A DNA stretch of 64,000 nt. Source: Asaia bogorensis (GTDB lineage Bacteria; Pseudomonadota; Alphaproteobacteria; Acetobacterales; Acetobacteraceae). The notes under the pieces were generated by a model that was not told the origin of the DNA, made no database searches, and saw only the letters and a list, made by a program, of their open reading frames with translations. The stretch spans positions 62,001-126,000 of the forward strand of contig NZ_UEGO01000012.1 in assembly GCF_900465345.1 (NCBI RefSeq), given 5' to 3'. How positions within the stretch are numbered: the first letter of the stretch is position 1; each line of letters begins with the position of its first letter. Of this stretch, positions 12,786 through 23,594 are shown piece after piece. The position numbers were made by a program, and so were the translations under genes.

Positions 12786-13901
12786 TCACGAAACAGGGGA
12801 GCGGTAGTCCGAAATGCGGGCTTCGACAAGGTCGGCCAGCAGTCTGGCGCTGTGGGGATGGGCAAAACCGTGTGCGGCCTTCGCCGCCATCGCCAGACGT
12901 TCGGGGGCGTTCAGCAAGGTGGCAAGAAAGGCAGATATCGTCTCGGGGGTGAAGTCCTTCTGGCGGAACATCCAGGCCCCGCCAGCATCGACAAGCTGCG
13001 TGGCATTGGCGCCCTGTTCGTCTGATGCGGCAATGGGCAGGGGGACAAGAATGGACGGACGACCCGCAATGGTGAGCTCTGCCACAGAAGAGCCTCCGGC
13101 ACGCCCGATCACCAGATGCGCCTGCCGCAGCAATGTGGCGACATCGCTGAAAAACGGCGCGAGGGTGCAAACAATGCCTGCGGCCTCGTAGGCGGCGCGT
13201 GTTTCAGCAATGTCTTTCTCATGCACCTGCTGCGTCACGCGCAGCCGGGCGCGGAACCCTGCGGGCAACTGGGCCAGAGCGGCGGGCATGGTGGTCGAGA
13301 ACACTCTGGCGCCCAGGGACCCCCCCCAGATCAGGAGATTGATCGCCTCTTCGGGCGGGGTATAGGGCTCATCGAGCAGCGCCTCGATGGCGGGCCGCAC
13401 CGGCATGCCGGTTAGGGCCGTGCGCAGCCCCAGAGGCAGACGGGCGACGGTGGGGAAAGATGTCGCGATGGCACTGGCAAAACGGGCCAGCAGGGCATTG
13501 GCCTGCCCGAGCACGGCATTGCCTTCATGAAGGATCACGATCGGCTTGCGTCCGCCGGTCAGGAAACGACTGCCCAGAATGGGGGGCACCGACGGATAGC
13601 CGCCAAAGCCGATCACGGCGACGGGCGCGATCTGTTTATGCAGGCTGCGGGCCTCCCAGGCACCCCGCAGAAGCGAAGTCACACCGCGGAGCTTGGCAGC
13701 GATACCCTTGCCAGCCACACCTGTGCCATCAAGCACATATTGTGGCCTGTCCTGAAAGATACCGCTCGTTCTTTTACCAGCTCGCTTGTCGGTCATCAGC
13801 ACCAGATCATGCCCGCGCGCCGCAAGTTCGGTCGCGAGCGCCTCGGCGGGGAAGAAATGGCCGCCTGTGCCACCGGCAGCAATCACGATGGGGCTTTTCA
13901 C
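12786..13901 (-). CDS. murG: UDP-GlcNAc:lipid I N-acetylglucosaminyltransferase MurG
   Basis: GT28 enzyme on the inner face of the membrane that converts lipid I to lipid II. The product has 371 residues. The N-terminal glycine loop is GGTGGHFFPA (residues 10-19). GFGGYPSVPPIL and HEGNAVLGQAN are the donor/acceptor motifs, and GGSLGAR opens the C-terminal domain. VIGRAGGSSVAELTIAGRPSILVPLP holds the UDP-GlcNAc site. Start overlaps ftsW by four bases. Confidence 0.97.
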   Translation of the reverse strand: MKSPIVIAAGGTGGHFFPAEALATELAARGHDLVLMTDKRAGKRTSGIFQDRPQYVLDGTGVAGKGIAAKLRGVTSLLRGAWEARSLHKQIAPVAVIGFGGYPSVPPILGSRFLTGGRKPIVILHEGNAVLGQANALLARFASAIATSFPTVARLPLGLRTALTGMPVRPAIEALLDEPYTPPEEAINLLIWGGSLGARVFSTTMPAALAQLPAGFRARLRVTQQVHEKDIAETRAAYEAAGIVCTLAPFFSDVATLLRQAHLVIGRAGGSSVAELTIAGRPSILVPLPIAASDEQGANATQLVDAGGAWMFRQKDFTPETISAFLATLLNAPERLAMAAKAAHGFAHPHSARLLADLVEARISDYRSPVS

Positions 13902-15091
13902 GAATTGGATCCTTCACGAAGCGACGTCCAGTGCCTCTGACCGGCATAGTGCGAACTGATGGGGCTGGCCGAAACCTGATGGCGTGTCAGTGCCAGCACC
14001 ATGCCAAGGGTCAGGGCGATGGAGATGGCCGAGGAGCCACCATAGGAAATGAGGGGCAGCGTCATGCCCTTGGTGGGAATCAGATGCAAGGTCGAGCCCA
14101 TATTGATGAAGGCCTGCAGCCCGAACCCGGCAACCAGCCCCGACGCGGCCGTGATCACGAACGGGTCGCTCTCGCGCATGAGCTTGAGCAGCGTGCGCAC
14201 CACGATGACGGTGAAGATCAGGATGATAAACAGGCAGATGAACAGCCCGTACTCCTCACCCGCCACAGCAAACACGAAATCGGCATGGGCGTCTGGCAGC
14301 AGATCCTTCACCCGGCCTTCACCGGGGCCACGCCCCATCATGCCGCCATTGCCAAAGGCACGCAGCGCGGTGTCGATCTGATAATGGTCGCCCACATTGG
14401 GGTGCAGGAAGCGCTCCACGCGCGAGCGCACGTGCGGAAACGCGACATAGGCGCCTGCAAACGCCGCGATCATGGCTCCCACGCCAGCACCAACAAAAAT
14501 GATGGGCAGGCCATTCACGAAAAGCTGGATGAAAAAGACCATCGTGATGACCGACAACATGCCGATATCAGGCTGTGACTTGAGCAGTAGCAGGATAAGC
14601 CCGAAACAGCCGAAGGCGATGAGCATGCCGGGGAAACGGACCGAGCCGAAAATGACCCGCCGCCTCTGCTCGGCAAGCAGCCATCCCGTCACCACTGCAA
14701 AGAACGGCTTGAGGAACTCGGAGGGCTGGACCGACATCATGGGCAGCGCAATCCAGCGCCGCGCCCCCTTGATCTCGACGCCATGAACGAGCGTCATGAA
14801 GGTAGCCGCCAACGCAATGACACCGCCGATAAGCGCAAGGCGTTTGACCGCTTCACGCGACAGGCCGGAGACAAGCAGCACGACCCCACCCGCCAGAAGC
14901 AGGAAGATCACCTGTTTGAGGATGAACATCTCGCGTGAGGCGCCAATGCGCACGGCGACGGCAGGACTGGCGGCCAGCATCAGGACATAGCCAAAAGCTA
15001 TCAGCACCCCGACACAGCACAAGGTGACGCGATCCACATTGCGCCACCAGCGCCCTATACGGGACGTATCGACACGTGAAAGCCCTGCCAT
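13898..15091 (-). CDS. ftsW: Peptidoglycan glycosyltransferase FtsW
   Basis: SEDS-family polymerase of septal lipid II, acting with FtsI. The 397-residue protein shows about ten membrane segments. It has the SEDS landmarks GARRWI followed by QPSEFLKP, KSQPDIG, and the C-terminal STLHLIPTKGMTLPLISYGGSS block. It lies between murD and murG as in most dcw clusters, with a four-base overlap to murG and 27 bases from murD. Confidence 0.97.
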   Translation of the reverse strand: MAGLSRVDTSRIGRWWRNVDRVTLCCVGVLIAFGYVLMLAASPAVAVRIGASREMFILKQVIFLLLAGGVVLLVSGLSREAVKRLALIGGVIALAATFMTLVHGVEIKGARRWIALPMMSVQPSEFLKPFFAVVTGWLLAEQRRRVIFGSVRFPGMLIAFGCFGLILLLLKSQPDIGMLSVITMVFFIQLFVNGLPIIFVGAGVGAMIAAFAGAYVAFPHVRSRVERFLHPNVGDHYQIDTALRAFGNGGMMGRGPGEGRVKDLLPDAHADFVFAVAGEEYGLFICLFIILIFTVIVVRTLLKLMRESDPFVITAASGLVAGFGLQAFINMGSTLHLIPTKGMTLPLISYGGSSAISIALTLGMVLALTRHQVSASPISSHYAGQRHWTSLREGSNS

Positions 15092-15118
15092 GTTTCCCTA
15101 ACCCCTCGGCCCTTCGGA

Positions 15119-16486
15119 TCAGGGCGTTTCTGAATCGCTGAGGCGAGTCAGGATATCGATAAAAGACGCGCCGCGCGCTTCAAAACTCGCAAACTGGTCA
15201 AAGCTTGCACATGCCGGCGACAGCAGAACAACCGGGACATCGAGCGCGCGGGCCGCTTCCAGTGCCGCCGACGTCGCAACATCGAGCGTCTGGCTGATTT
15301 CAGTGGCAACCCCGTGGGCCAGCAGAGTGACCTGCAGGATGGGCGCGTCGCGGCCGATCAGAAAAGCCTTGGCAATCCGATCGAACAATGGCGCAAGTGC
15401 CTCGATCCCACCGGATTTGGCCGTACCCCCCGCAATCCAGATGACCTTGTCATAGCAGAGCAGCGCCTTTTCGGCGGCTTCGGCGTTGGTCGCTTTGCTG
15501 TCGTTGATGAAACGGATACCATCAATGACGCCCGCCAGTGCCTGACGATGCGGCAGGCCCGGATAGGTTGTCAGGCCGGTTTCGATGGCGCGGTCGTCCA
15601 GCCCCAGATGCTTTGCCATCGCCCGTGCCACGAGAGCATTCTGCAGATTATGCGCGCCGGGCAGGGCGGGCGCTGCTTCAAGGGCTTTCGCCACCGGCGC
15701 GACAAGCGTTTCATCATGAACCGAGATCGTGACGACGCCCAGGCCGTTGGCAATCAGCGTTGATGCCTCGGCGCGGGTGTAGGCGTCGTCGACGCCGATC
15801 ACAGCGAGATCATCCGGGGTCATGTTATCGAAAACGTGGCGTTTGGCTGCGGCATAGCCCGCCATATCCCCGTGACGGTCCAGATGATCCGGCGTCAGAT
15901 TGAGCAGGCAGGCTGTCGCGGCATGATACTGGTCCAGACGCTCCAGCATATAGGACGACATCTCGATGACATACACGCCGTCATCGGGCAGGAGCGGCAG
16001 GGCAAGCGATGCCGTACCGAGATTGCCCCCGGCCAAAACAGGCACTCCGGCCTTATCCAGCATATGGGCGAGCAGGGCGGTCGTCGTGGATTTGCCGTTC
16101 GTCCCGGTGATCGAGGCGAAACGGGCCTTCGAGCCTGTCTTGCGCACCGCACGATAGAGCATCTCGGCATCGGACAGAATGGGGATGCCAGCCTCACGCG
16201 CCTTGATGGCGACGGGGTGAGGGCTCGGAAGCCTGTGAGGGATGCCCGGTGAGAGGATCAGCGCCTCGAACCCGGTCAGATCGTCCAGCGGGGCGGCGGT
16301 AAAGCGGCTGTTTTCGCCCTGCGCTCCATAAGCATCAGGGGCCGGGGGTGATTTGTCATCCCAGGCCTGGACCTCTGCCCCCATGCCAAGCAGGGCCTTG
16401 ACGACAGCGTGGCCATTGCGGCCAAGGCCGACCACAGCAAAGCGCGACCCGGCAAACAGATCGGAGGGGAAGGGGCGACCGGTCAT
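15119..16486 (-). CDS. murD: UDP-N-acetylmuramoylalanine--D-glutamate ligase MurD
   Basis: Adds D-Glu to UDP-MurNAc-L-Ala. The 455-residue protein has the N-terminal nucleotide-binding [17 protein letters not shown], the ATP loop [30 protein letters not shown], and the C-terminal [15 protein letters not shown] and [12 protein letters not shown] motifs, all diagnostic of MurD. The start lies one base from the mraY stop. Confidence 0.97.
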   Translation of the reverse strand: MTGRPFPSDLFAGSRFAVVGLGRNGHAVVKALLGMGAEVQAWDDKSPPAPDAYGAQGENSRFTAAPLDDLTGFEALILSPGIPHRLPSPHPVAIKAREAGIPILSDAEMLYRAVRKTGSKARFASITGTNGKSTTTALLAHMLDKAGVPVLAGGNLGTASLALPLLPDDGVYVIEMSSYMLERLDQYHAATACLLNLTPDHLDRHGDMAGYAAAKRHVFDNMTPDDLAVIGVDDAYTRAEASTLIANGLGVVTISVHDETLVAPVAKALEAAPALPGAHNLQNALVARAMAKHLGLDDRAIETGLTTYPGLPHRQALAGVIDGIRFINDSKATNAEAAEKALLCYDKVIWIAGGTAKSGGIEALAPLFDRIAKAFLIGRDAPILQVTLLAHGVATEISQTLDVATSAALEAARALDVPVVLLSPACASFDQFASFEARGASFIDILTRLSDSETP

Positions 16487-16487
16487 T

Positions 16488-17579
16488 TCAGCGCAGCTTC
16501 AGCGTGGCAAGGCCAGCCAGGCCGAGCAGGATGGACACGATCCAGAACCGGATGACGATCTTGGGCTCCTGCCACCCTTTCTTTTCGAAGTGATGATGCA
16601 GCGGGGCCATCAGAAAGACGCGCTTTTTTGTGCGCTTGTACCAGAACACCTGAATGACAACCGAGAGTGTCTCGACCACGAAAAGCCCGCCCACGATGCA
16701 AAGCACCAGCTCATGCTTGACCGCAACTGCGACAGCACCCAGTGCGCCACCCAGCGAGAGCGAGCCCGTATCGCCCATGAACACATCGGCCGGGGTCGCA
16801 TTGAACCAGAGAAAGCCGAGCCCCGCGCCGATAAGGGCTGCACAGAAAACGGCAAGCTCGCCGGTGCCGGGGACAAGGTGAAGCTGCAGATAATCGGCGA
16901 AAACGCGATTACCCACCAGATAGGCGATCAGCGCGAAAACCAGCGATGCGATCACGACAGGCACGATGGCGAGACCGTCAAGGCCGTCGGTAAAGTTCAC
17001 CGCATTGCCGAACCCGGTCATGGTGAGCATGGCAAAAAGCGGAAAGGCAAAGCCGAGCGGCAGCAGGAAGTCTTTCACGAACGGAAAGGCCACCATATTA
17101 CGCAGTTCGGGCGGCATCAGGCTTTCCATCCAGTAGCCGGCAATCAGCGAGGCGGCGAATTCGCTCCCCAGCCGGGCCCGCTTGGATACGCCTGCCGTGT
17201 TGCGACGCGAGAGCTTGAGATAGTCATCCGCAAACCCTACCGCGCCGAAAGCGGCTGTCACGAACATGACGGCCCAGACGAAGCCGTTCGTGAGATCGGC
17301 CCAGAGCAGGGTGGAAGCAAAAAGCGCGATCAGGATGAGCATGCCACCCATTGTGGGGGTGCCGGCTTTTTCGAGAATATGGCGTTCCGGGCCGAGCGTG
17401 CGAATGGGCTGCCCCTCGCGCTGGATACGCTTGAGCTGCGCAATGAAGGGACGCCCGAAAACCAGCGAAATAACGAAAGCCGTCAGGCATGCACCGCCTG
17501 AACGGAATGTCAGGTAATGGAACAGATTGAAGAAGCCGCCATGGGTCGTGTCGTGGATGGCGATAAGATTATACAGCAT
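16488..17579 (-). CDS. mraY: Phospho-N-acetylmuramoyl-pentapeptide transferase MraY
   Basis: Integral membrane enzyme that transfers phospho-MurNAc-pentapeptide to undecaprenyl phosphate, giving lipid I. The product has 363 residues with about ten membrane segments. Catalytic motifs are GTPTMGG, the aspartate pair in [18 protein letters not shown], and [25 protein letters not shown] is the characteristic C-terminal loop. The start overlaps the murF stop by one base. Confidence 0.98.
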   Translation of the reverse strand: MLYNLIAIHDTTHGGFFNLFHYLTFRSGGACLTAFVISLVFGRPFIAQLKRIQREGQPIRTLGPERHILEKAGTPTMGGMLILIALFASTLLWADLTNGFVWAVMFVTAAFGAVGFADDYLKLSRRNTAGVSKRARLGSEFAASLIAGYWMESLMPPELRNMVAFPFVKDFLLPLGFAFPLFAMLTMTGFGNAVNFTDGLDGLAIVPVVIASLVFALIAYLVGNRVFADYLQLHLVPGTGELAVFCAALIGAGLGFLWFNATPADVFMGDTGSLSLGGALGAVAVAVKHELVLCIVGGLFVVETLSVVIQVFWYKRTKKRVFLMAPLHHHFEKKGWQEPKIVIRFWIVSILLGLAGLATLKLR

Positions 17580-18955
17580 CAGGCCTGCACGCCCCCTGCA
17601 AGAAGAGGGGTGACAATGTCGCGCATGCGACTGCCAAGACTGCCTTTTACGAGAACCACGTCACCGGCTTTCAGATTGGATTGGACGAAGGGGGCGAGAG
17701 ATGCCGCGTCTGGTTGCCAGACGCCACGCTTTTCTTCGGGAAGAGCGTCAAAAACATGGCGCATGTGCGGGCAGCAGCAAAAAACCAGATCGGCGTTTGC
17801 TGTGACATCCGGCACGAGTGAGAGATGCTCTGACTCGGCAAAGTCACCGAGTTCGCGGATATCACCCAGAACCGCGATTTTCCGTTCGCCCGGTACGAGA
17901 GAGAGCGTTTCCAGCGCTGCACGGATGGAGAGAACCGAGGCATTGTAGCTCTCATCCAGCAGGGCAGCCTGCCCGGCCATGATGAGCTGGATCTGGCCAC
18001 GCCCCGCGCCGGGGCGCCACGCGGCCAGAGCCGCTATGGGGTGGGCAAGAGGCAGGCCGAGCGCCTGAAGGGCCGCAAGGGCCATGCCTGCGTTGCGCAC
18101 GAGATGGGCTCCCGGTGCAGCAAGCGTCACCGCATGACTCGTCCCATCGCGACAACCGAGCGTGAATTGTGAGCTTCCTGACGCGGTCTGCACGCCGGTC
18201 AGGCGATAATCGGCGTTCTCGCCCAGACCGACACGGGCCAGGCGGCACCCGGCCTGTGCGGCAGCATCCTCGAAAACGGCGTCCAGCCCTGTATCGTCTG
18301 GAACCAGCGCCACGCCAGCGTTACTGAGGGCGCGGATCAGGTCGGATTTTTCTTCTGCAATGGCCCCCACACTCCCCATATAGCCCAGATGCGAACTGCC
18401 TATGGTGGTGATGACGGCTGCATCGGGGCGCACCATCCCGGCCAGTGGAGCGATCTCACCGCGATGGTTCATGCCGATCTCGGCCACGCAGAATGCAGCA
18501 TTGCGCGGCATACGGGCGAGCGTCAGCGGGACACCCCAGTGGTTGTTGTAGGAGGCGACTGCCGCATGGGTCGGCCCGAGCGCCGAGAGGGCGCAATGCA
18601 GCATGTTCTTGGTCGTGGTCTTGCCGACTGACCCCGTCACACCGATCATCACACCGGTGAAACGCGCCCGTGCGGCCTGTGCCAGGGCGCGTAGCCCCTG
18701 CATGGTGTCCTGCACACGCAGCAACCGCGGGTCGTCGCTGCCTGACGCAGTGTGAACCATGACGCAGGCCGCGCCTTTCTCCAGTGCGGTCGTGATATGG
18801 GCATGGCCGTCGCTGGTATCGCCCACGAGGGCGATGAACAGGTCTCCCGGTTCCAGCGTGCGGGTATCAATGGAGATACCGGTCACGGTGACATCGGCAA
18901 TGAGCTGCCCTGATGTGGCCTCACGAAGCTCGGCGCTGGTCCAGATCGGTGTCAT
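17579..18955 (-). CDS. murF: UDP-MurNAc-tripeptide--D-Ala-D-Ala ligase MurF
   Basis: Adds D-Ala-D-Ala to complete the pentapeptide. The 458-residue product carries the N-terminal ISIDTRTLEPGDLFIAL, the ATP loop GVTGSVGKTTTKNML, EIGMNHRGEIAPL, and LLDESYNASVLSIRAAL followed by AVLGDIRELG, the standard MurF series. Overlaps: four bases with murE upstream and one base with mraY downstream. Confidence 0.97.
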   Translation of the reverse strand: MTPIWTSAELREATSGQLIADVTVTGISIDTRTLEPGDLFIALVGDTSDGHAHITTALEKGAACVMVHTASGSDDPRLLRVQDTMQGLRALAQAARARFTGVMIGVTGSVGKTTTKNMLHCALSALGPTHAAVASYNNHWGVPLTLARMPRNAAFCVAEIGMNHRGEIAPLAGMVRPDAAVITTIGSSHLGYMGSVGAIAEEKSDLIRALSNAGVALVPDDTGLDAVFEDAAAQAGCRLARVGLGENADYRLTGVQTASGSSQFTLGCRDGTSHAVTLAAPGAHLVRNAGMALAALQALGLPLAHPIAALAAWRPGAGRGQIQLIMAGQAALLDESYNASVLSIRAALETLSLVPGERKIAVLGDIRELGDFAESEHLSLVPDVTANADLVFCCCPHMRHVFDALPEEKRGVWQPDAASLAPFVQSNLKAGDVVLVKGSLGSRMRDIVTPLLAGGVQA

Positions 18956-20415
18956 GCCGGCACCCCGGTCAGTTCGCGGATCACCGCACGGTCGTCAAAC
19001 GGTGTCGTGACACCAGCCACGGTCTGTCCACTCTCATGGCCCTTGCCTGCCACGACCACCACATCACCCGGTCTGGCTTCGGACAGGGCAGCGGCAATGG
19101 CCGCGCGTCTGTCCCCGATTTCCAGAGCATCAGGGCAGGCGGCAAGGATGGCAGCGCGGATTGAGGCGGGATCCTCGCTGCGCGGGTTATCATCCGTCAC
19201 GATCGCCAGATCGGCCAGTTTCGCAGCGATGCCACCCATGAGGGGGCGCTTGCCCCGGTCACGGTCCCCACCGGCACCGAATACGACAATCAGGCGGTTC
19301 TGAGCATGAGGGCGCAGGCTGTGCAGCAGATGATCCAGCGCGTCGGGGGTGTGGGCGTAATCGACATAGACACCGGCACCATTATTTAGCGTCACGGCCA
19401 GTTCGGCACGACCGCGTACGCCTTGCAGATGGGGGATGAGGTCGAGAATACCCCGCGCCTGATCGTCCTGCGCCCAAATCATCGATGCCGCCAGAAGCAC
19501 GTTATCAACCTGAAAGCGGCCCGTCAGCCCGATAGTGACGTCGGGCAGTTTCTCACCGAACAGAGCGAGGGAGACAATCTGACCATGCGGCAATGGGGTG
19601 GCATTCAGCAGACGGATCGTCTCGCCCTGTTCGCCCACACTCCGCGGCTTGAGGCGTCGTGCCTGCGCCAGATCGCGCAGGGCCGAGACAGTTTGCGCAT
19701 CCATGTCCGCGTTGAAGGCGGCAATGGCCCCTTCAGGCAAAAGATCGGAAAAAAGGCGCAGCTTGGCGGCGCGATAGGCGTCCATCGTCCCGTGATAATC
19801 GAGATGGTCGCGCGTCAGATTGCAGAACCCGCCCGCGCCGAGACGCACGCCATCCAGACGATGCTGGTCGAGACCGTGAGACGAGGCCTCCAGCGCGACA
19901 TGGTCGATCCCTGCGGTTTTGAGCTGCGCCAGTGTCTGGGCCATCGAGACGGCGTCTGGCGTCGTCAGCGGCGGCGGGGCCTCGACGGGAATATCGCTGA
20001 TCAGCCCCAGCGTGCCGATACTGGCAGCCGGTTTGCCGCTCATGGACCAGAGCTGGCGCAGGAAATCGGCTGTGCTGCTCTTGCCGTTTGTTCCCGTCAC
20101 TGCAGCAATATGGGCTGGCTGGGGCCCGGCAAGGACAGCTGCCATGAGCGCCAGCGCATGGCGAGGCGAGGGCGATGAGACGCAGGGCACGGAAAAAGTG
20201 GGTGTTACCGCGTCGGAGGCCAGCAGGGCCGAGGCACCTTGTGCGAGCGCCTGCGGAATGAACGTCGCGCCATCGACAGCAACGCCGGGCAGGGCGGCGA
20301 AGATCATACCCGGCCGCACCGCACGACTATCCGCTGTGATGCCATGAATTTCAGGGTCAACGACAAGAGGCGGGACCGTTAGTCCGGCCCGCTTCAGGAT
20401 CTCGGAAAGACGCAT
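18952..20415 (-). CDS. murE: UDP-MurNAc-L-Ala-D-Glu--meso-diaminopimelate ligase MurE
   Basis: Adds the third residue of the stem peptide. The start is placed at the ATG at 20415 ([12 protein letters not shown]), four bases after ftsI. The open frame reaches 20682 but that part is an Arg/Pro-rich shadow of ftsI. The 487-residue protein has the ATP loop [16 protein letters not shown] and [16 protein letters not shown]. It also has DNPRSEDP, whose DNPR signature is associated with meso-diaminopimelate rather than lysine. This predicts a DAP-type peptidoglycan. Confidence 0.96.
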   Translation of the reverse strand: MRLSEILKRAGLTVPPLVVDPEIHGITADSRAVRPGMIFAALPGVAVDGATFIPQALAQGASALLASDAVTPTFSVPCVSSPSPRHALALMAAVLAGPQPAHIAAVTGTNGKSSTADFLRQLWSMSGKPAASIGTLGLISDIPVEAPPPLTTPDAVSMAQTLAQLKTAGIDHVALEASSHGLDQHRLDGVRLGAGGFCNLTRDHLDYHGTMDAYRAAKLRLFSDLLPEGAIAAFNADMDAQTVSALRDLAQARRLKPRSVGEQGETIRLLNATPLPHGQIVSLALFGEKLPDVTIGLTGRFQVDNVLLAASMIWAQDDQARGILDLIPHLQGVRGRAELAVTLNNGAGVYVDYAHTPDALDHLLHSLRPHAQNRLIVVFGAGGDRDRGKRPLMGGIAAKLADLAIVTDDNPRSEDPASIRAAILAACPDALEIGDRRAAIAAALSEARPGDVVVVAGKGHESGQTVAGVTTPFDDRAVIRELTGVPA

Positions 20416-20419
20416 GGGC

Positions 20420-22558
20420 TCAGCCTCGTTCGGGAGTGTGGTGCGCGGCGCGATCGGCGGCTTTGGCGGCGAGCTTCGCCGCTTTCTCGGCAGCCTTGGC
20501 CGCCTTCTTCTCGGCCTCTTCCTTCTGCGCGGCGATGCGCGGGTCGCCGGGATCATTTCCGGGCCCGAGAGCGCGACGTCCGGGGGGAATGCCGGGCTCA
20601 AGCGGTATGGCCATCTCGGCGTCGATACGGGCAGCGTTCTTGGTGTCCGGAAACAGGCCGAGCATCGGGCCGATACGCGCAATCAGCTTGCCGGTGGTTG
20701 GCGCCGCATTCCAGCCTGAGGTCACAAAGCCATGTGTCTTGGGCGTAGGATGCGGAGAGTCGAGCATGACGTACACGGCATAGCGCGGCGCGTTCATCGG
20801 GAAGATGGAGGTGAAGGCCGAGATATTGACGTGTTTGAGGTAACGGCCATTGGGGCCGACCTTCTCTGCCGTGCCGGTCTTGCCGCCCACAAAGTAGCCA
20901 GGCACCTCGGCGCTGCGGGCCGTACCCTGTGTCACGTCAAGACGAAGCATCTTGCGGATAAGCTTTGAATTCTCCTCTGATACGACGCGCTCACCCTGAG
21001 GGATGGGCGGCGGTGCAGGGGCATCGCTGCTGGCGTCGGCGTCCGGCTTGAAGGCTGCTGGGACGACAGGCGCGTGAGAGGGCTGCGTCGTGGCAGGTGT
21101 CGTGTTCAGCGCGCCATCCTGTGATGCGGCGTTGCCTGCCGGTGAAGGTGCAGCATTCCCCGGTACTTGGTCCGTCGCGGCGCTGGTGCCATCATCCTGC
21201 TCGCGGGCGAGGAGGGTTGGCTTGATCAGGATGCCGCCATTCACCGTCGCTGCCGTCCCGCGCACGATCGAGAGCGGTGGCTCGGCAACACCATGACCGA
21301 ACCCGACCGTCATGACGGTCGATATGCCCCAGTTCTTTGAGGATGGCACAATCGGACGTCCGGCCTCGGGCAGCTCGATAGGCACGCGGTTGAAAAATCC
21401 CATCGTGCGCAGCCAGTCCTGCTGCCTTTTCGCGCCGACATCGAGCGCAATATGGGCAGCCGCCGGGTTTGAGGATTTTGCCAGAACGTCGGGCAATGCC
21501 AGCCAGGGGGCAAAATGATCGGTCTTGATGTCAGAGATGGTGAACCGGCCGATATGGATGGGAATGGTTGAAAAGCGGTCCCAGATATGGGCAACGCCAT
21601 ACTCGATGGCCATGGCCGCTGTTTGCAGCTTGAAGGTCGAACCAGGCTCATACATGCCTGTGACAGCGCGGTTGAAACGGGCATCGGCAGGTGCATGGCC
21701 GAACTCATTGGCATCATAGTCGGGCAGGCTGACCATGGAGATGATCTCGCCTGTGTTCACGTCCATGACGATGGCAGCCGCGCCTATGGCCTGAAACTCG
21801 TCCATTGCCGCCTGGGTCACTTCACGCGCGACAGCCTGGATACGCACATCAAGCGACAGGCGCAGCGGGGTACGATCCTTGTTCAGGCGCTCGTTGAAGT
21901 AGCGTTCGACACCAGCCACACCATGATCGTCAATGTCCACGCCACCCAGAATCTGCGCTGCGGTGCGGCCCAGCGGATAATGACGCCGCTCGCTCGCTTC
22001 AAAATAGATGCCGGGGATGCCAAGATTGTTGATCGCGATTTCCTGCACCGGCGAGATATCGCGCGCGATATAGACGAACTGCTTCTTCAGCGAGAGGCGA
22101 CGTGTGGTCTCGGCTTCATCCAGCTGCGGTAGCACGCTCTTGAGCTTTTTAGCCGCGTCTGCCGCGTCGATCAGCTCCATGGGATTGGCATAGACCTGTG
22201 CCACAGGCAGAGACAGGGCCAGCGTCTGGCCGTTGCGGTCGACAATGCTGGCGCGGCGCACGTCGGGGAGCGAGAAATCACCAGCAACCTGACCCTTGGG
22301 ATCGCTTTTGGGGATCTCGGGAACCTGCGAGGCAATCTGGCGCTTTTCGGGCGCCATGGGCATGAACACCGTGGCGAGGCTGAGTTTGGCTGCAACAAGG
22401 CTGAACAGCAGCATGAAGCCAAGACCAACGCCGATCAGCCTTGTATGCATCTGATCGAGAGAAGCCCTGACCCTCTTGGAGCTCTTGCCTTCGACGCGGG
22501 ATGATGCGCCGCCGCTATGGCCCGACCTGTTAGAGGGTGGGGGTGTCCTGCCAGCCAT
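20420..22558 (-). CDS. ftsI: Septal transpeptidase FtsI (penicillin-binding protein 3)
   Basis: Class B penicillin-binding protein that crosslinks septal peptidoglycan with FtsW. It has 712 residues, longer than the ~580 of E. coli. A basic cytoplasmic N-terminus and one membrane segment (about residues 41-64) precede the pedestal domain. The active-site serine is S307 in GSTFK, followed by S362-S-N364 and K560-TGT. Two oddities are a Pro/Ala/Thr/Asp-rich insert at about 455-522 between SxN and KTG, and an Ala/Lys-rich coiled tail in the last ~35 residues. It lies 22 bases downstream of the ftsL-like gene. Confidence 0.96.
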   Translation of the reverse strand: MAGRTPPPSNRSGHSGGASSRVEGKSSKRVRASLDQMHTRLIGVGLGFMLLFSLVAAKLSLATVFMPMAPEKRQIASQVPEIPKSDPKGQVAGDFSLPDVRRASIVDRNGQTLALSLPVAQVYANPMELIDAADAAKKLKSVLPQLDEAETTRRLSLKKQFVYIARDISPVQEIAINNLGIPGIYFEASERRHYPLGRTAAQILGGVDIDDHGVAGVERYFNERLNKDRTPLRLSLDVRIQAVAREVTQAAMDEFQAIGAAAIVMDVNTGEIISMVSLPDYDANEFGHAPADARFNRAVTGMYEPGSTFKLQTAAMAIEYGVAHIWDRFSTIPIHIGRFTISDIKTDHFAPWLALPDVLAKSSNPAAAHIALDVGAKRQQDWLRTMGFFNRVPIELPEAGRPIVPSSKNWGISTVMTVGFGHGVAEPPLSIVRGTAATVNGGILIKPTLLAREQDDGTSAATDQVPGNAAPSPAGNAASQDGALNTTPATTQPSHAPVVPAAFKPDADASSDAPAPPPIPQGERVVSEENSKLIRKMLRLDVTQGTARSAEVPGYFVGGKTGTAEKVGPNGRYLKHVNISAFTSIFPMNAPRYAVYVMLDSPHPTPKTHGFVTSGWNAAPTTGKLIARIGPMLGLFPDTKNAARIDAEMAIPLEPGIPPGRRALGPGNDPGDPRIAAQKEEAEKKAAKAAEKAAKLAAKAADRAAHHTPERG

Positions 22559-22580
22559 GCTCAGCCGCTTTCATATCCGC

Positions 22581-23594
22581 TCAGTTGGCGAGTGGGGTCG
22601 GGGGCGGCAAGGCATCGCCATAGCCGGCCAGCGCCGAGGATGACCCGGAATCGCTCTGCACATGATGCGGCTTTGGAGACTGCATGGCAATGTCACGACT
22701 GGCGTGCGCGCTATGGGAGACAGCCTCTCTCGCGCTGTGCCATGAGGTTGCAGGGGTTGCCTGCGGGCGGTTGCCACGAAAGCTGGCCAGTCGCACGGCA
22801 AGGTCGGATGCGCTGCCTGACTGCGCTGCACTGTCACGTGCGCCAGCATCGCGCGACGAAGCATGGACAACGGCACCATAACGCGATTTGTGATGGCTGG
22901 TCTGGCCGAGTTCGTCAGACACGACATGGGTACGCGTTGTTTCCTGCGCGAGTTCGATGGTCGGGCGCGGCGAGGCATTCTGGGCACGAACTGCATGGGC
23001 CGGGGAAGGGACGGGACGTGCAGTCGGGACCACACGCGGTGTCACCGATGCGACCATGACGCGGGGTGCCACAACCGGGGGGGCGATAGAGGGTGCAACG
23101 ACCGCCGCATGATGATGGGCAGGCTCGGCACTCGCTATGAGAGCCGCAGTATCGCGAGGAGCTTGTGCCTTGGGGCTGCTGACCTTGGGAGCCGGTGTTG
23201 CAACCACAGGGGCAGACTCGGAATTGCGAGGCGCCGACGCTGCGGGCGCCTGTGAAACCGCAATGCTCAGGCTTTCACGTGGGTCACGAAACGCCGGACG
23301 AGTGGAAGGTGCCGGCAGTGTCTCGATCATGCTGGCAAGCCGCACATATTGCGTGGGTGCCATGGGGTGAAGCTGGCCAAGGAAGCGTGAGGACAGGGCG
23401 CTGAGACGATCCGGCTGGTTCAGCAAGGCCCATTGTGTGCGCAGCATGGCGGTTTGCTGCCTGACACGCTCGGTCTTCTGAACAACCGAAGTGATATTCT
23501 GGTCCAGGACCGTTGTCTCGTGCTTCTTTGTATAAAGAAACATTCCCGAACCACCAGCGAGAAGCGCGCAAAGAATCGTAAACGGCCGGATCAT
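22581..23594 (-). CDS. ftsL: FtsL-like division protein with long C-terminal extension
   Basis: FtsL forms a complex with FtsQ and FtsB at the septum. The position between rsmH and ftsI is the ftsL locus. The N-terminal ~75 residues fit the family: a membrane segment (residues ~4-21), a short leucine/glutamine-rich coiled coil, then [18 protein letters not shown], the recognisable alphaproteobacterial FtsL pattern. The remaining ~240 residues are Ala/Ser/Pro/His-rich low complexity with no fold I recognise; typical FtsL is ~100-130 residues. The four-base overlap with rsmH supports the locus. Assignment rests on position and the N-terminal pattern. Confidence 0.8.
   Translation of the reverse strand: MIRPFTILCALLAGGSGMFLYTKKHETTVLDQNITSVVQKTERVRQQTAMLRTQWALLNQPDRLSALSSRFLGQLHPMAPTQYVRLASMIETLPAPSTRPAFRDPRESLSIAVSQAPAASAPRNSESAPVVATPAPKVSSPKAQAPRDTAALIASAEPAHHHAAVVAPSIAPPVVAPRVMVASVTPRVVPTARPVPSPAHAVRAQNASPRPTIELAQETTRTHVVSDELGQTSHHKSRYGAVVHASSRDAGARDSAAQSGSASDLAVRLASFRGNRPQATPATSWHSAREAVSHSAHASRDIAMQSPKPHHVQSDSGSSSALAGYGDALPPPTPLAN

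Noticed and set aside
13460-14578. 372-codon plus-strand frame opposite murG/ftsW
   Set aside because: Shadow of well-identified murG and ftsW on the other strand; composition rich in His/Arg without domains.
20416-20682. N-terminal extension of murE
   Set aside because: Arg/Pro-rich translation of the opposite-frame ftsI end; MurE homology begins at [11 protein letters not shown] (20415).
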